A stretch of 64,000 nt of DNA from Frateuria aurantia DSM 6220 (GCF_000242255.2 NC_017033.1:1178001-1242000); one strand, 5' to 3'. Counted from the stretch's first letter, positions 26,511 to 36,041 are shown. The notes: generated by a model from the letters alone, not told the origin. Numbers and translations are program-made.

Positions 26511-27629
26511 GTGAAGGGACCGGTGCGCGGATTCCGTCACCGGCGAGGGTGGCTGTTGTGCTTGCTGCTGAGTCTGGGCGGCTGCCACTCCGTGGCGTTC
26601 TATGGCCAGGCGCTGCATGGCCAGAGTGCCCTGTGGTGGCATCGCCAGTCGATCCGCAAGCTGGTCGCTGATCCGGCCACGCCACCTGCGCTGGTGGCCC
26701 GCCTGAAGGTGGCGCAGCAGGCGCGTCAGTTCGCTTCCGATCATCTGGATCTGCCGCGCAATCGCAGCTACACCTATTTCGTTCCGCTGCGGAGGCCTTA
26801 TGTGGTCTGGAACGTTTTCGCCACGCCGGCCTGGTCGGTAGACCCGGTTCGGCACTGCTTTCCGGTGGCCGGCTGCGTGGCCTATCGGGGCTGGTTCAGC
26901 GAGGGCGGTGCACGTGCGGAGGCGCGACGTTTGAAGGCAGCCGGTAATGATGTCTATATCGGCGGCGTGCCGGCTTACTCCACTCTGGGCTGGTTTGCCG
27001 ACCCGGTGCTCAGCTCGATGCTGGCCTGGAGTGACGACGATCTGGCGGGCACCATTTTCCATGAACTGGCCCATCAGCAGATCTACGTGCAGGGCGATAC
27101 GGCCTTCAACGAGTCCTACGCCAGCTTCGTCGAGCGTCAGGGCATTCGCGAATGGCGACATGCGCAGGGGCTGGCCCCGCCGGATCCCGAGGCGGGACGG
27201 ATCGAGGACGACTTCACCCGTCAGGTGCTGCAGTTGCGACAGGAGCTGCGCGCACTGTACGCCCGGACCATGTCGGCAAGCGCTCGCGGCACGGCCAAGC
27301 AGGCCGCTTTCGCGAGGTTCCGCGAGCGCTATCGGACATGGAGTCAGGCGCATGGGGTACGGGCAAAGGCTTATCAGGCCTGGGTCGAGGGGCCTTTGAA
27401 CAACGCCAGTCTGCTGCCCTTCGGACTGTACGATGGCTGGGAACCGGGTTTTGCCCACCTTTTTGCGAGTGTCCACCAAAGCTGGCCGGCCTTTTTCGCT
27501 GCCGTACGTCAGTGGGCGCGGCTGCCGGCCCCGGAGCGTGATGCGAGATTGCAGCAATGGACGGGTGTCGTCACTGAAATTCGTGCTGCATCTGTATTGA
27601 AAAGCGATACGAGGGCATCGGCAGGATAA
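26511..27629 (+). CDS. Predicted lipoprotein aminopeptidase (DUF2265/PF10023 family)
   Basis: Protein of 372 aa with a lipobox (L-G-G-C) after a short signal, so probably membrane anchored. The zinc motif is F-H-E-L-A-H-Q-Q, with a downstream N-E-S-Y-A-S-F-V-E supplying the third ligand glutamate. This is the arrangement of the predicted aminopeptidase family PF10023. Peptidase activity is a family prediction. The GTG start at 26511 is set by the signal peptide. It probably shares a transcript with the Gly/His-rich lipoprotein upstream. Confidence 0.82.
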   Translation: MKGPVRGFRHRRGWLLCLLLSLGGCHSVAFYGQALHGQSALWWHRQSIRKLVADPATPPALVARLKVAQQARQFASDHLDLPRNRSYTYFVPLRRPYVVWNVFATPAWSVDPVRHCFPVAGCVAYRGWFSEGGARAEARRLKAAGNDVYIGGVPAYSTLGWFADPVLSSMLAWSDDDLAGTIFHELAHQQIYVQGDTAFNESYASFVERQGIREWRHAQGLAPPDPEAGRIEDDFTRQVLQLRQELRALYARTMSASARGTAKQAAFARFRERYRTWSQAHGVRAKAYQAWVEGPLNNASLLPFGLYDGWEPGFAHLFASVHQSWPAFFAAVRQWARLPAPERDARLQQWTGVVTEIRAASVLKSDTRASAG

Positions 27630-27847
27630 GGCTGGCGGGCCCTTCGCGTGGCGGCTGGTGTATCCCGTCATCGCAGGCTGGATCCGACAGAGCGACGCAC
27701 GCATGACTGGCCTGCGCAGCCCCCGCGGACGTAATATGGTGCGGATACGCCCCTGGCCTCACGGACATCCGTTGCATGCCGGTGTCCTCAGCGAAGGTGA
27801 CAGGCAGTGAAAAAGCAAGATTGGCGTGGTCTGAACGGAGTGCGCCC

Positions 27848-29959
27848 ATGAGTATCGAGACAGATATCCTGCTGGCTTTCGGCGGTTTGCTCGCCCTGAT
27901 TGCCTTGTTGCAGTCGCTGTCGGCACATCTGACCATTCCCGAGTCATCGATGCTGTCGGCCGCCGGTGTCACCTGCGGCTTGCTGTTCGCCCTGCTCTCC
28001 GGGCATGTGCCGCTGGGCGCCGAAAGCGTGATCCAGACCCTGCTGAATCCGCCGCTCCCTGCTGAAGCCTATCTGTCGATCTTTCTGCCTCCCTTGCTGT
28101 TCCAGGCGGCGCTGACCATCGACCAGCATGACATGCAGCGTGATTGGGCGCCGATCCTTCTGCTGGCCGTGGTCGCGGTGGTGGTCGCCACGGTGATGAT
28201 CGGCGTGGCGTTGGCGCTGACCAGTCCCTATGGCATCGTGGCCTGTCTGCTGCTGGGGGCGGTGGTGGCCACCACGGATCCGGCGGCGGTGATCGCGGTG
28301 TTCCGGCAAGTGGGCGCGCCGGCGCGACTGACCCGGCTGGTCGAGGGCGAGAGCCTGCTGAATGACGCGGCGGCGATCGCGATCGTGACCGTGCTGGCAG
28401 GCATGCTGTCCGGTGGCGGAGCGCATCCCAGTCTGCTCGAAGGCGTCGGACGACTGGCCTGGACCTTGATCGGCGGCCTGGTGATCGGAGGGCTGGCCGG
28501 GCGCTTGCTGTCGGTCCTGCTGACCATGTTGCGGGGCTTGAGTCTGGCCGAGGGCGCATTGACTCTGGCCTTGCCCTATCCTTTGTATCTTGGGGCCAAT
28601 GCGCTTGATGTTTCCGGGGTGGTTGCCGTGGTGGCGGCCGGCGTGGCCTTGGCCAGTCGTGGCCGCACCCGTTTGACGCCGCGCAACTGGCGGCATCTGC
28701 AATTGATCTGGGAGCAGGTCGCCGCTCTGGCGGGAGCCCTGGTCTTTATGCTGGCGATGATCCGTGCGCCAACGATGCTGGCCGGCATCAGCTGGCGCGA
28801 TGCCGGACTGCTGGTGGTGCTGGCACTGACTGCGCTGGCGGCGCGCTTCGCGGTGCTGTTTTTGCTGCTTCCACTGCTGAGCTGGCTGCGGCTGTCTGCC
28901 CCGGTCAGCGCGGCCTACAAGACCGTGATCGCCTGGGGAGGGCTGCGGGGCGCGGTGACTCTGGTGCTGGCCTTGTCCATCGAGCAGTCTCCTGAGCTGC
29001 CCGAGGCGGCCCGCCATTTCGTGGCGATGCTGGCCACCGGCTTCGTGCTGTTCACCTTGTTCATCAATGGCACCACCTTGCGCACGGTGATCCGCCAGCT
29101 GCATCTGGATCGGCTGTCGCCACAGGAGCAGGTGATTCAGCGCCAGATTCTGATTCTGTCGATGGCTGATGCGGATACCTCGCTGGCCAGTATCGCCCAG
29201 TCCTTGAACATTTCCTCGCTGGTGACCGAATCGGTGGGGCAGGAGTTCCGTCAGCGGATGGGCCAGATCGTCGAGGATCTGCGCCAGCCGGCACCGCTGC
29301 CGGATCCGGTGATGCTGGGTGTCGCGCTGGTGACTCTGGCCGGGCGCGAGCGCGACCTGATCAGCGAGTATGGCAACGGACTGATCGGCACCGGAAATCT
29401 GGATCTGTTGCGCCACAACGCCAGCATGATGATCGACGGGGCACGCGACCAGGGGCGTGTCGGTTATATGCGGGCCGCCCGGCGGATCATGGACAATCAG
29501 CTTTCGTACCGGGCGGGGCTGTGGTTGCATACCCACCTGAACCATGATTGGCTGCTGACCCACAGCCTGGTCGACCGTTTCGAACTGCTGGTCTGTCGCC
29601 GGGCGGTGATTGCCCGCCTGGTGCGTTATGTCGACGAGGTCCTGAAGCCGATCATGGGAGAGCGGATGGGGGCCATCATGATACGTATCCTGGAGCAGCG
29701 CAGCGGCCGGGTGCACGAGGCCCTGACCGAACTGCGCTCACGGTTTGGCGCGTATACTGCGGCCTTGGAGCGGCGCCTGCTGACCCTGTATGTATTGCGG
29801 CGCGAACTGCGCGAACTGGACGCGATCTTCGAGGAGCAGGCCATGTCCCGCGAGGTCTATCAGCGACTGCGCGCCGGCATCGAGCTCAGCTGGCGCGAGG
29901 CGTTGCGTCGTCCCAGTCTGCGCCATCCGTTCGCGGAGCCGCCGGCGACGCCCGAATGA
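27848..29959 (+). CDS. CPA1-family Na+(K+)/H+ antiporter with cytoplasmic tail
   Basis: Product of 703 aa. The first ~420 residues are about 12 membrane helices of the cation:proton antiporter-1 family. Key motifs are T-T-D-P-A-A-V, the ion-binding N-D pair in G-E-S-L-L-N-D-A-A-A-I, and A-W-G-G-L-R-G-A-V. The last ~280 residues are a soluble helical domain, longer than in minimal NhaP proteins and probably regulatory. ATG 27848 is preceded by GGAG (27838-27841). Selectivity between Na+ and K+ cannot be read from sequence. It is monocistronic. Confidence 0.88.
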   Translation: MSIETDILLAFGGLLALIALLQSLSAHLTIPESSMLSAAGVTCGLLFALLSGHVPLGAESVIQTLLNPPLPAEAYLSIFLPPLLFQAALTIDQHDMQRDWAPILLLAVVAVVVATVMIGVALALTSPYGIVACLLLGAVVATTDPAAVIAVFRQVGAPARLTRLVEGESLLNDAAAIAIVTVLAGMLSGGGAHPSLLEGVGRLAWTLIGGLVIGGLAGRLLSVLLTMLRGLSLAEGALTLALPYPLYLGANALDVSGVVAVVAAGVALASRGRTRLTPRNWRHLQLIWEQVAALAGALVFMLAMIRAPTMLAGISWRDAGLLVVLALTALAARFAVLFLLLPLLSWLRLSAPVSAAYKTVIAWGGLRGAVTLVLALSIEQSPELPEAARHFVAMLATGFVLFTLFINGTTLRTVIRQLHLDRLSPQEQVIQRQILILSMADADTSLASIAQSLNISSLVTESVGQEFRQRMGQIVEDLRQPAPLPDPVMLGVALVTLAGRERDLISEYGNGLIGTGNLDLLRHNASMMIDGARDQGRVGYMRAARRIMDNQLSYRAGLWLHTHLNHDWLLTHSLVDRFELLVCRRAVIARLVRYVDEVLKPIMGERMGAIMIRILEQRSGRVHEALTELRSRFGAYTAALERRLLTLYVLRRELRELDAIFEEQAMSREVYQRLRAGIELSWREALRRPSLRHPFAEPPATPE

Positions 29960-29979
29960 TCGCCTCGCCATAAACCGAG

Positions 29980-30030
29980 TCCGGCCCCACCTGGTTCGCC
30001 GGGCCGGAGAACAGACCCCGCCTTGCGGGG
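29980..30030 (+). promoter_or_regulatory. Two consecutive hairpins in the pncB leader
   Basis: Stem 1 is TCCGGCCC (29980-29987) with GGGCCGGA (30001-30008). Stem 2 is CCCCGC (30016-30021) with GCGGGG (30025-30030). Neither is followed by a T run. Stem 2 ends about 10 bases before the pncB ribosome-binding site AAAGG (30040-30044), so the pair could be a leader structure or a Rho-type end of the antiporter message. No known NAD riboswitch class is recognised. Confidence 0.4.
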
Positions 30031-30051
30031 ATGCAAGCCAAAGGTATGCCC

Positions 30052-31236
30052 ATGATCGTCAGTTCCCTGCTTGACACGGATCTCTACAAATTCACGATGA
30101 TGCAGGTGGTTCTGCATCATTATCCGGCCGCCGAGGTGGAATATCGCTTCAAGTGCCGGACCCCGGATATCGATCTGGCTGCGTGCATCGATGCCATTCA
30201 GGTCGAGCTGGAACATCTGTGCCGGCTGCGGTTCACGGCCGACGAGCTGGACTATCTGCGCGAACTGCGGTTTGTAAAAAGCGATTTTGTCGATTTTCTG
30301 GGTCTGTTCCAGCTCAATACCAAATATGTGCAGATCAGCCCCTCCACCGAGCGGGCGGGCGAGATCGAGCTGGTCATCCGCGGCCCCTGGCTGCATACCA
30401 TCTTGTTCGAGGTGCCGCTGCTGGCCATCATCAACGAGGTGTACTTCCGTCAGACCAGCGGGCATCTCAGCCTGGACGAGGGACGGGAACGCTTGCGGGC
30501 CAAGGTGGCGATGCTGCGGGATACGCCGGGGCATCAGCCTTGCCGGATCGCTGATTACGGGACCCGCCGCCGGTATTCACGCAACTGGCATGCCGAGGTC
30601 GTCAAGACCTTGCGCGACGAGCTGGGTTCGCAGCTGGCCGGCACCAGCAACGTCTGGCTGGCCCGCCGGCTGGGCCTGACTCCGCTGGGCACCATGGCCC
30701 ATGAATACCTGCAGGCCCATCAGGCATTGGGGCCGCGTTTGCGGGATTCGCAGGTGGCCGCACTGGAAACCTGGGCCAGGGAGTATCGTGGCGATCTGGG
30801 CATCGCGCTGTCTGATCTCTATGGTCTGGATGCGTTCCTGCGTGATTTCGACATGTATTTCTGCAAGCTCTTCGACGGCACCCGTCATGACTCGGGCGAT
30901 CCGTTTGAATGGGGCGAGCGGATGCTGGCCCACTACAAGGCCTGTCGGGTAGATCCGCGCGGCAAGGTACTGGTCTTCAGCGACGGTCTGGACATTCCCA
31001 AGGTGCTGGCCTTGTTCGACCGCTTCCGCGACCGCTGTCAGCTGGCCTTCGGGGTAGGTACCAACATCACCAATGATGTGGGGCCGCAGCCTTTGAACAT
31101 CGTCATCAAGATGGTCCGCTGCAATGGCCAGCCTGTGGCCAAGCTCAGCGATTCGCCGGGCAAGAGCATGTGCGAGGACAAGGCCTACGTCGCCTATCTG
31201 CGTCAGGTCTTCGAGATTCCCGACACGGTCGGCTGA
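30052..31236 (+). CDS. pncB: Nicotinate phosphoribosyltransferase
   Basis: Converts nicotinate, PRPP and ATP to nicotinate mononucleotide in NAD salvage. The product has 394 aa. Signatures are S-L-L-D-T-D-L-Y-K near the N-terminus, [26 protein letters not shown] and the catalytic/PRPP segment [12 protein letters not shown] 30052 is spaced 7 bases from AAAGG; ATG 30046 and ATG 30031 are in frame but less well placed. The stop codon lies in the loop of a strong hairpin and in the first copy of a 37-bp tandem repeat. Confidence 0.93.
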   Translation: MIVSSLLDTDLYKFTMMQVVLHHYPAAEVEYRFKCRTPDIDLAACIDAIQVELEHLCRLRFTADELDYLRELRFVKSDFVDFLGLFQLNTKYVQISPSTERAGEIELVIRGPWLHTILFEVPLLAIINEVYFRQTSGHLSLDEGRERLRAKVAMLRDTPGHQPCRIADYGTRRRYSRNWHAEVVKTLRDELGSQLAGTSNVWLARRLGLTPLGTMAHEYLQAHQALGPRLRDSQVAALETWAREYRGDLGIALSDLYGLDAFLRDFDMYFCKLFDGTRHDSGDPFEWGERMLAHYKACRVDPRGKVLVFSDGLDIPKVLALFDRFRDRCQLAFGVGTNITNDVGPQPLNIVIKMVRCNGQPVAKLSDSPGKSMCEDKAYVAYLRQVFEIPDTVG

Positions 31237-31248
31237 GCCGGCCGTGTC
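31222..31248 (+). terminator. Hairpin with the pncB stop codon in its loop
   Basis: GACACGGTCGGC (31222-31233), loop TGA (the pncB stop), GCCGGCCGTGTC (31237-31248). It is a 12-bp stem with one T-G wobble in RNA. It is followed by AAAATC rather than T residues, so it may act as an mRNA-protecting 3' structure rather than a classical terminator. Confidence 0.55.
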
Positions 31249-31329
31249 AAAATCAAATATGTGGGTCGGCTGAGCCGGCCGTGTCAAAATCGCACATGTG
31301 GGTCGGCTGATCCGTCGATGTCGAGATCG
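31227..31329 (+). repeat. 37-bp tandem repeat, 2.8 copies
   Basis: Copies begin at 31227, 31264 and 31301. Copies 1 and 2 differ only at three positions in the A/T-rich part. Copy 3 is diverged and partial, matching over the first ~29 bases. Each intact unit contains the GGTCGGC-TGA-GCCGGCC hairpin. The first copy includes the last pncB codons. Confidence 0.85.
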
Positions 31330-31540
31330 AATGCCCGGGAAGACTGATACGGCCACGCCAGCGCGGCTTTGTCGAACCGGCCGAGTCTGCCGCTCGGTGC
31401 CGATCGCTGCGTGTGGCTTTCCGGCCGGAGCAGAGCAGGCCTCGTGGTGATGGTCCTGCCAACGGAAAGGCCTGCCGGGCGGTACCGGCGGGCCTCCGTT
31501 ATTCAGGCGCGGTCAGGCCAATGTATCCGCGAGCAGCGGA
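31237..31540. other. 304-base gap between convergent pncB and metQ
   Basis: Contains the remainder of the 37-bp repeats (to 31329) and the metQ terminator (31461-31500). Bases 31330-31460 show nothing recognisable. Confidence 0.6.
31461..31500 (-). terminator. Terminator of the metNIQ operon
   Basis: Long imperfect hairpin. The outer arms AACGG (31461-31465) and CCGTT (31496-31500) enclose GGCCTGCCGG (31469-31478) paired to CCGGCGGGCC (31485-31494) around GCGGTA. On the minus strand the inner stem is followed by TTTCC. It lies about 40 bases past the metQ stop. Confidence 0.6.
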
Positions 31541-32344
31541 TCAGAACGCCGGAAGGACCGCACCATGGTAGTGGTCGATGATGAACTGGCGGGCCTCGGG
31601 CGAGGTCAGTGCGGCGGCGAGCGCCTTCACTCGTGGATCGTCACGATTGTCGGGACGTCCCACCAGGTAGTTCACATAGGGCGAGTTCTTGTCTTCGATC
31701 AGCAGCGCATCCTTGACCGGGTTCAGGCCGGCGCTGAGAGCGTAGTTGGTGTTGATCAAGGCCAGATCCACCTCGTCCAGGGTCCGCGGCAGCATCGCCG
31801 CTTCCAGTTCGCGGAATTTCAGGTGATGCGGGTTGGCCGTGATGTCCTTGACCGTCGACAGCTGATTGTCCGGATCGCGCAGGGTGATCAGGCCGTGCCG
31901 GGCCAGCAGGAGCAGGGCGCGACTGTCGTTGCTGGGGTCGTTGGGCAGGGCCACGCTGGCGCCGTCCGGCAGGTCGCCGATGGCGTGGATCCTGCGCGAG
32001 TAGGCGCCGAAGGGCTCGATGTGTACGCCGATGATGGTGACCAGATTGGTGCCGCGCTGGGCATTGTAGGCATCCAGGTACGGCTCGGTCTCGAAGTAGT
32101 TCACATCGATGTTCTTCTCGACGACCTGCTCGTTGGGCTGGACATAGTCGGCGAACACCTTGATCTGCAGATCAATGCCCTGCTTGGCCAGCAGTGGCTT
32201 GATCGCCTTCAGGATCTCGGCGTGGGGGACCGCGGTGGCGGCCACCGTCAGCACCTGGTCATGGCCGCTCCTGGCGGAAGGATCGGAAGAGCCGCAGCCG
32301 GCAAGACCGAGCGACAGCAGCAGAAGGACAAGCAGTTTTTTCAT
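31541..32344 (-). CDS. metQ: D/L-methionine-binding lipoprotein MetQ
   Basis: Substrate-binding component of the MetNIQ ABC importer, 267 aa. The signal ends in the lipobox L-A-G-C. The mature part carries NlpA/MetQ landmarks: V-A-A-T-A-V-P-H-A-E-I-L, Q-P-N-E-Q-V, N-Y-F-E-T-E-P-Y-L and A-L-I-N-T-N-Y-A. The start at 32344 (M-K-K-L-L-V-L-L) gives a proper signal peptide. It is the last gene of metN-metI-metQ, 68 bases after metI, and is followed by a hairpin terminator. Confidence 0.94.
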   Translation of the reverse strand: MKKLLVLLLLSLGLAGCGSSDPSARSGHDQVLTVAATAVPHAEILKAIKPLLAKQGIDLQIKVFADYVQPNEQVVEKNIDVNYFETEPYLDAYNAQRGTNLVTIIGVHIEPFGAYSRRIHAIGDLPDGASVALPNDPSNDSRALLLLARHGLITLRDPDNQLSTVKDITANPHHLKFRELEAAMLPRTLDEVDLALINTNYALSAGLNPVKDALLIEDKNSPYVNYLVGRPDNRDDPRVKALAAALTSPEARQFIIDHYHGAVLPAF

Positions 32345-32412
32345 GATGGGACTATGCAGCGGCAGATGTCGGCAGCATAGCCGGCCAAGGGTGAAGGCGC
32401 AAAAAAATCTGA

Positions 32413-33093
32413 TCAACGGCGAGTGAAGTGCGCCACGATGCGATCACCCAGCATCTGCAGGATCTGCACAAGTATCACCAGCAGCACCACCGTGACCAGC
32501 ATGTAATTGCTCTTGTAGCTGAGATAGCCGTAACGGTAGGCCAGATCGCCGAGCCCGCCGGCGCCGATGGTGCCTCCCATGGCGGTGTAGCCGACCAGAG
32601 CGATGGCCGTCACCGTGATGCCGGCCCAGATGCCGGCACGGGCCTCGGGCAGCAAGACCCTGTGGATGATCTGCCAGGTGGTGGCACCCATGGCCTGACT
32701 GGCCTCGATCACTCCCTGGTTGACGTCGCGCAGCGAGGTTTCCACCAATCGGGCGAAGAACGGCGCCGCGCCGATGACCAGGGGCGGAATCGCGCCGCGC
32801 AGACCCAGCTTGGTTCCGACCAGGGCATAGGTCACCGGCATCAGCACGATCATGAGGATGATGAAAGGCACTGAACGCAGGATATTGATGACCAGCGACA
32901 GCAGGGCATAGACCGCCGGCTGGGCCTTGAGCTGGCCCGGGCTGCTGAGGAACAGCCAGACCCCCAGAGGCAGGCCGATGGCCACGGTCAGTGCCAGCGA
33001 GCCGCCGAGCATGGTCAGGGTATCCAGGCAGGCCTGACCGAGTTCGGACCAGTCGTCGATCTGGGGGAACCAGTGTTGAAGCAAGGACATCAT
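32413..33093 (-). CDS. metI: Methionine ABC transporter permease MetI
   Basis: Inner-membrane permease of 226 aa with about five to six helices. The cytoplasmic EAA-type loop that docks with MetN is visible as [14 protein letters not shown]. The first ATG pair (33093, 33090) overlaps the metN stop codon, so translation is coupled. With MetN and MetQ it forms a complete importer. Confidence 0.94.
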   Translation of the reverse strand: MMSLLQHWFPQIDDWSELGQACLDTLTMLGGSLALTVAIGLPLGVWLFLSSPGQLKAQPAVYALLSLVINILRSVPFIILMIVLMPVTYALVGTKLGLRGAIPPLVIGAAPFFARLVETSLRDVNQGVIEASQAMGATTWQIIHRVLLPEARAGIWAGITVTAIALVGYTAMGGTIGAGGLGDLAYRYGYLSYKSNYMLVTVVLLVILVQILQMLGDRIVAHFTRR

Positions 33094-34100
33094 GCGTGGA
33101 GCTCTTCGAAATGGATGCCGGCATCACGGATCGCGTCGATGGCGGCCTCGGCCTGGTCGCCTTGCACGGTCACGGTCAGCTGGCCGTAGGGTGTCTGCTT
33201 GATCTTGTCGATGCGCCCGTCAAGTATCGTGAAATCGACCTCATGGCTGCGTGCGATCCGGCTCAGCAGCGGACTCCAGGTGCTGGCGCCATGGAAGGTC
33301 AGCCGCAGCAGGCGGCCGCCCGGGGCGGCAGGATCGGCCGAGACCTGGGCATCGCTCAGACCATGGGCTTCGGAGACCATCTGCCGGGTGGCGGCATGTC
33401 GCGGGTGCAGAAACACGTCGGCGACCGCGCCTTGTTCGACGATGCGCCCATCTTCCAGCACGGCGACCCGGTCGCAGACGCGGCGGATCACGTCCATTTC
33501 GTGGGTGATCAGCACGATGGTCAGGTTCAGGTCGCGATTCAGTTCGGCCAGCAGCTCAAGCACCGAGGTGGTGGTCTGCGGATCCAGTGCGCTGGTGGCT
33601 TCGTCGCACAGCAGGATGGCCGGGTCATTGGCCAGTGCGCGCGCAATACCGACGCGCTGCTTCTGCCCGCCCGACAGCTCCGAGGGATATTTGTCGGCGT
33701 GGTCCGAGAGGCCGACCCGGGCCAGCAGCTCTTCGACCCTGGCCCGGATCCGGGGGGAGGACTGCTCGCCGGCCAGGCGCAGGGGCAGGGCGACATTGTC
33801 GGCCACGGTGCGGGTGGCCAGCAGGTTGAAATGCTGGAAGATCATGCCGATACCGCGCCGCAGCCGGCGCAGATCGGTCGGTCCCGCGGCGGTGATGTCG
33901 GCACCGTCGATCAGGATGCGCCCGCCACTGGGGCGCTCAAGCAGGTTGATCAGCCGCAGCAGGGTGGATTTGCCTGCGCCTGAAGGCCCGATGATGCCGA
34001 AGACTTCACCTGCTTCGATCTTCAAGCTGAACGGATACAGGGCCGGTACGTCCTGGCGCTTGATCCGATAGGACTTGTGGACCTCGACAAATTCGATCAC
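33090..34100 (-). CDS. metN: Methionine importer ATPase MetN
   Basis: ABC ATPase of 336 aa. Walker A is G-P-S-G-A-G-K-S-T, the signature is L-S-G-G-Q-K-Q-R, and Walker B is [12 protein letters not shown]. The C-terminal ~80 residues form the NIL/ACT-like domain that binds methionine for trans-inhibition of transport. It is the first gene of metNIQ. No SAM riboswitch is seen upstream of this operon, unlike metX-metB-hom 2 kb away. Confidence 0.95.
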   Translation of the reverse strand: MIEFVEVHKSYRIKRQDVPALYPFSLKIEAGEVFGIIGPSGAGKSTLLRLINLLERPSGGRILIDGADITAAGPTDLRRLRRGIGMIFQHFNLLATRTVADNVALPLRLAGEQSSPRIRARVEELLARVGLSDHADKYPSELSGGQKQRVGIARALANDPAILLCDEATSALDPQTTTSVLELLAELNRDLNLTIVLITHEMDVIRRVCDRVAVLEDGRIVEQGAVADVFLHPRHAATRQMVSEAHGLSDAQVSADPAAPGGRLLRLTFHGASTWSPLLSRIARSHEVDFTILDGRIDKIKQTPYGQLTVTVQGDQAEAAIDAIRDAGIHFEELHA

Positions 34101-34136
34101 TGGGGCTTCCGTGTGGATTCAAGCCGGAAAGTGTAC

Positions 34137-34153
34137 GCGATTGGATGAATCGC
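34137..34153. promoter_or_regulatory. Inverted repeat between metN and the peroxidase gene
   Basis: Perfect 6-bp arms GCGATT (34137-34142) and AATCGC (34148-34153) around GGATG, 37 bases upstream of the metN start in a shared divergent intergenic region. It could be an operator or a leader hairpin; no regulator is assigned. Confidence 0.35.
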
Positions 34154-34238
34154 TCCTATGTCGCCGGACGCAGGGTGCGCGCGCAGATGCAGGGAGTACG
34201 TTATTATTTTGTTACTTTCACACCCTGATATCGCTGGC

Positions 34239-34724
34239 ATGACCACTGTATATGACTTTTCGGTAAAGGATATTGATGGCGGCCTGCGGGCCTTGTCCGA
34301 GTGGAAGGGCCGACCGCTTCTGATCGTCAATGTCGCCTCGCAGTGCGGCTTCACGCCCCAGTACGAGGGTCTTGAGGCCTTGTATCAGGACTGGCGTGAG
34401 CGTGGACTGATGGTGCTGGGCTTTCCTTGCAACCAGTTCGGCCACCAGGAGCCGGGCGATGCCGAGGAGATCAAGCTGTTCTGTCGCACCGAATACGAAA
34501 TCAGCTTTCCCCTCTTTGCCAAGATCGATGTCAACGGACCGCATGCCGATCCGCTGTACCAGTGGCTGAAATCGCAGGCCAAAGGCATCTTCGGTACCGA
34601 AAAAGTCAAATGGAACTTCACCAAGTTTCTGGTCGGCGCGGACGGTCAGGTGATCCGTCGCTATGCACCCGGTGACAAGCCCGAGAAGATCGCCGCCCAG
34701 CTGGCCGGCCTGCTCGGTCGCTGA
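34239..34724 (+). CDS. Glutathione peroxidase-family thiol peroxidase
   Basis: Peroxidase of 161 aa. The peroxidatic residue is cysteine (C36 in N-V-A-S-Q-C-G-F-T), not selenocysteine. The supporting motifs F-P-C-N-Q-F-G and W-N-F-T-K-F-L complete the active site. Such bacterial enzymes (BtuE type) reduce hydroperoxides with thioredoxin or glutathione. The ATG at 34239 (M-T-T-V-Y-D-F) matches the family N-terminus; the longer frame from 34158 is unsupported. It is divergent from metNIQ. Confidence 0.92.
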   Translation: MTTVYDFSVKDIDGGLRALSEWKGRPLLIVNVASQCGFTPQYEGLEALYQDWRERGLMVLGFPCNQFGHQEPGDAEEIKLFCRTEYEISFPLFAKIDVNGPHADPLYQWLKSQAKGIFGTEKVKWNFTKFLVGADGQVIRRYAPGDKPEKIAAQLAGLLGR

Positions 34725-34901
34725 GGCGACCGGCGTGACGGGCCGAAGCTGCCTCGATCATGTACCGGCCTGTGCGGTGGCGATACCTGCGCGGTGATGC
34801 CCTGCTGGCCTGACTTGTATCAGCCGCCATCGGCCGGGGGCCGCTGCATCGCGAGGGCGGCAGGGCCTCAGACCTCTTGCCGATGAGGACGCTGATGACT
34901 T

Positions 34902-35918
34902 TCAGCCCTCGACCTGTTCCAGCCAGACCGGCACGGGCAGGCCCCGGTCGCGCAGAAAGACCGGGTTGAACAGCTTGGCCGGATAACGGGATGCCGGGTC
35001 GGCCAGCATGGTGACAATGGTATGGCCAGGGCCCATGGCCGTGGCCATGGCGACGGCCGCGGCGATATTGACGCCGCTGGAGCCGCCCACGCCGTAGCCT
35101 TCATCGCGCAGCAGGCGATGGATCCAGGGAATGGACTCCGTATCCTCGATGGTCCAAGCCATATCCACCGGCGCCCGCTGGAAATTGGCGGTGATCCGGC
35201 TGGAGCCGATGCCTTCGCTGATCGAATCACCGCGGGCCTGCAATTCGCCGGTATGGACCCAGGCGGCCAGCGCCGAACCGGCGGGGTCGGCCAGGCCAAT
35301 CCTGATGGCCGGATTCAGGGCCTTGAGTGCCCGCCCCACGCCAGCCAGGGTACCACCCGTGCCGGCGGCACAGACGAACCCGTCTATCCGGCCTTCGGTG
35401 TCAGCCCATATCTCCGGGCCGGTGGTCTGCTCGTGCCACTGGCTGTTGGCAATGTTGTCGAACTGGTCGGCAAACCAGGCACTGCCGGGTTGTTCCGCGT
35501 TCATCGCCTCGGCCTTCGCGCGTGCGGCATGGGCATAATGGCCGGGATCACGATACGGTACCGCCGGCACCAGCACCACCTGGGCGCCGGCCTGTCGCAA
35601 GGCATCGATCTTGGGCCGGCTTTGTGTGGCCGGCATATAGATCAGGCTGCGATAGCCGCGGCTGTTGCCTACCAAGGTCAGGCCTATGCCGGTGTTGCCG
35701 GCCGTGCCTTCGATGATGCAGGTTCCGGGGCGCAGCCGTCCCTGCTTCTCGGCGTCCAGAATCAGGCCGAGAGCTGTGCGATCCTTGATCGATCCGCCGG
35801 GATTGAGGAATTCCGCCTTGGCCAGGATCCGGCAGCCTGTCAGGCGGGATGCTTCACGCAGATGGATCAATGGCGTGCGTCCGATGCAATCGGACAGATC
35901 GGTGCGAATACGGGTCAT
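34902..35918 (-). CDS. Cysteine synthase (CysK-like) family PLP enzyme
   Basis: Fold type II PLP enzyme of 338 aa. The Schiff-base lysine is K45 in N-P-G-G-S-I-K-D-R. The PLP-phosphate loop is G-T-G-G-T-L-A-G and the substrate loop is E-G-T-A-G-N-T-G-I-G. The T-A-G-N-T loop favours O-acetylserine (or related) sulfhydrylase over threonine dehydratase. It is slightly longer than E. coli CysK, and a cystathionine beta-synthase-like role cannot be excluded. The start is 35918 (M-T-R-I-R-T-D). It lies upstream of, and divergent from, the methionine biosynthetic operon. Confidence 0.87.
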   Translation of the reverse strand: MTRIRTDLSDCIGRTPLIHLREASRLTGCRILAKAEFLNPGGSIKDRTALGLILDAEKQGRLRPGTCIIEGTAGNTGIGLTLVGNSRGYRSLIYMPATQSRPKIDALRQAGAQVVLVPAVPYRDPGHYAHAARAKAEAMNAEQPGSAWFADQFDNIANSQWHEQTTGPEIWADTEGRIDGFVCAAGTGGTLAGVGRALKALNPAIRIGLADPAGSALAAWVHTGELQARGDSISEGIGSSRITANFQRAPVDMAWTIEDTESIPWIHRLLRDEGYGVGGSSGVNIAAAVAMATAMGPGHTIVTMLADPASRYPAKLFNPVFLRDRGLPVPVWLEQVEG

Positions 35919-36041
35919 GGGCTTCAGGGGCCTTTCTCTTGATATCCGGGAAACGTCGGGCATGTATTTGATCTATTTTTGCATAAAAATTCTTGGCTTA
36001 TATAAAGTTCATTAATTTCAATGATTTGACATTGATGTGGC

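Noticed and set aside
27944-29716. 590-codon open frame antisense to the CPA1 antiporter
   Set aside because: Extremely Q/H/R-rich translation produced by antisense reading of hydrophobic codons.
31227-31329. CRISPR-like array
   Set aside because: Units are directly tandem at 37 bases with no variable spacers, and there are no cas genes.
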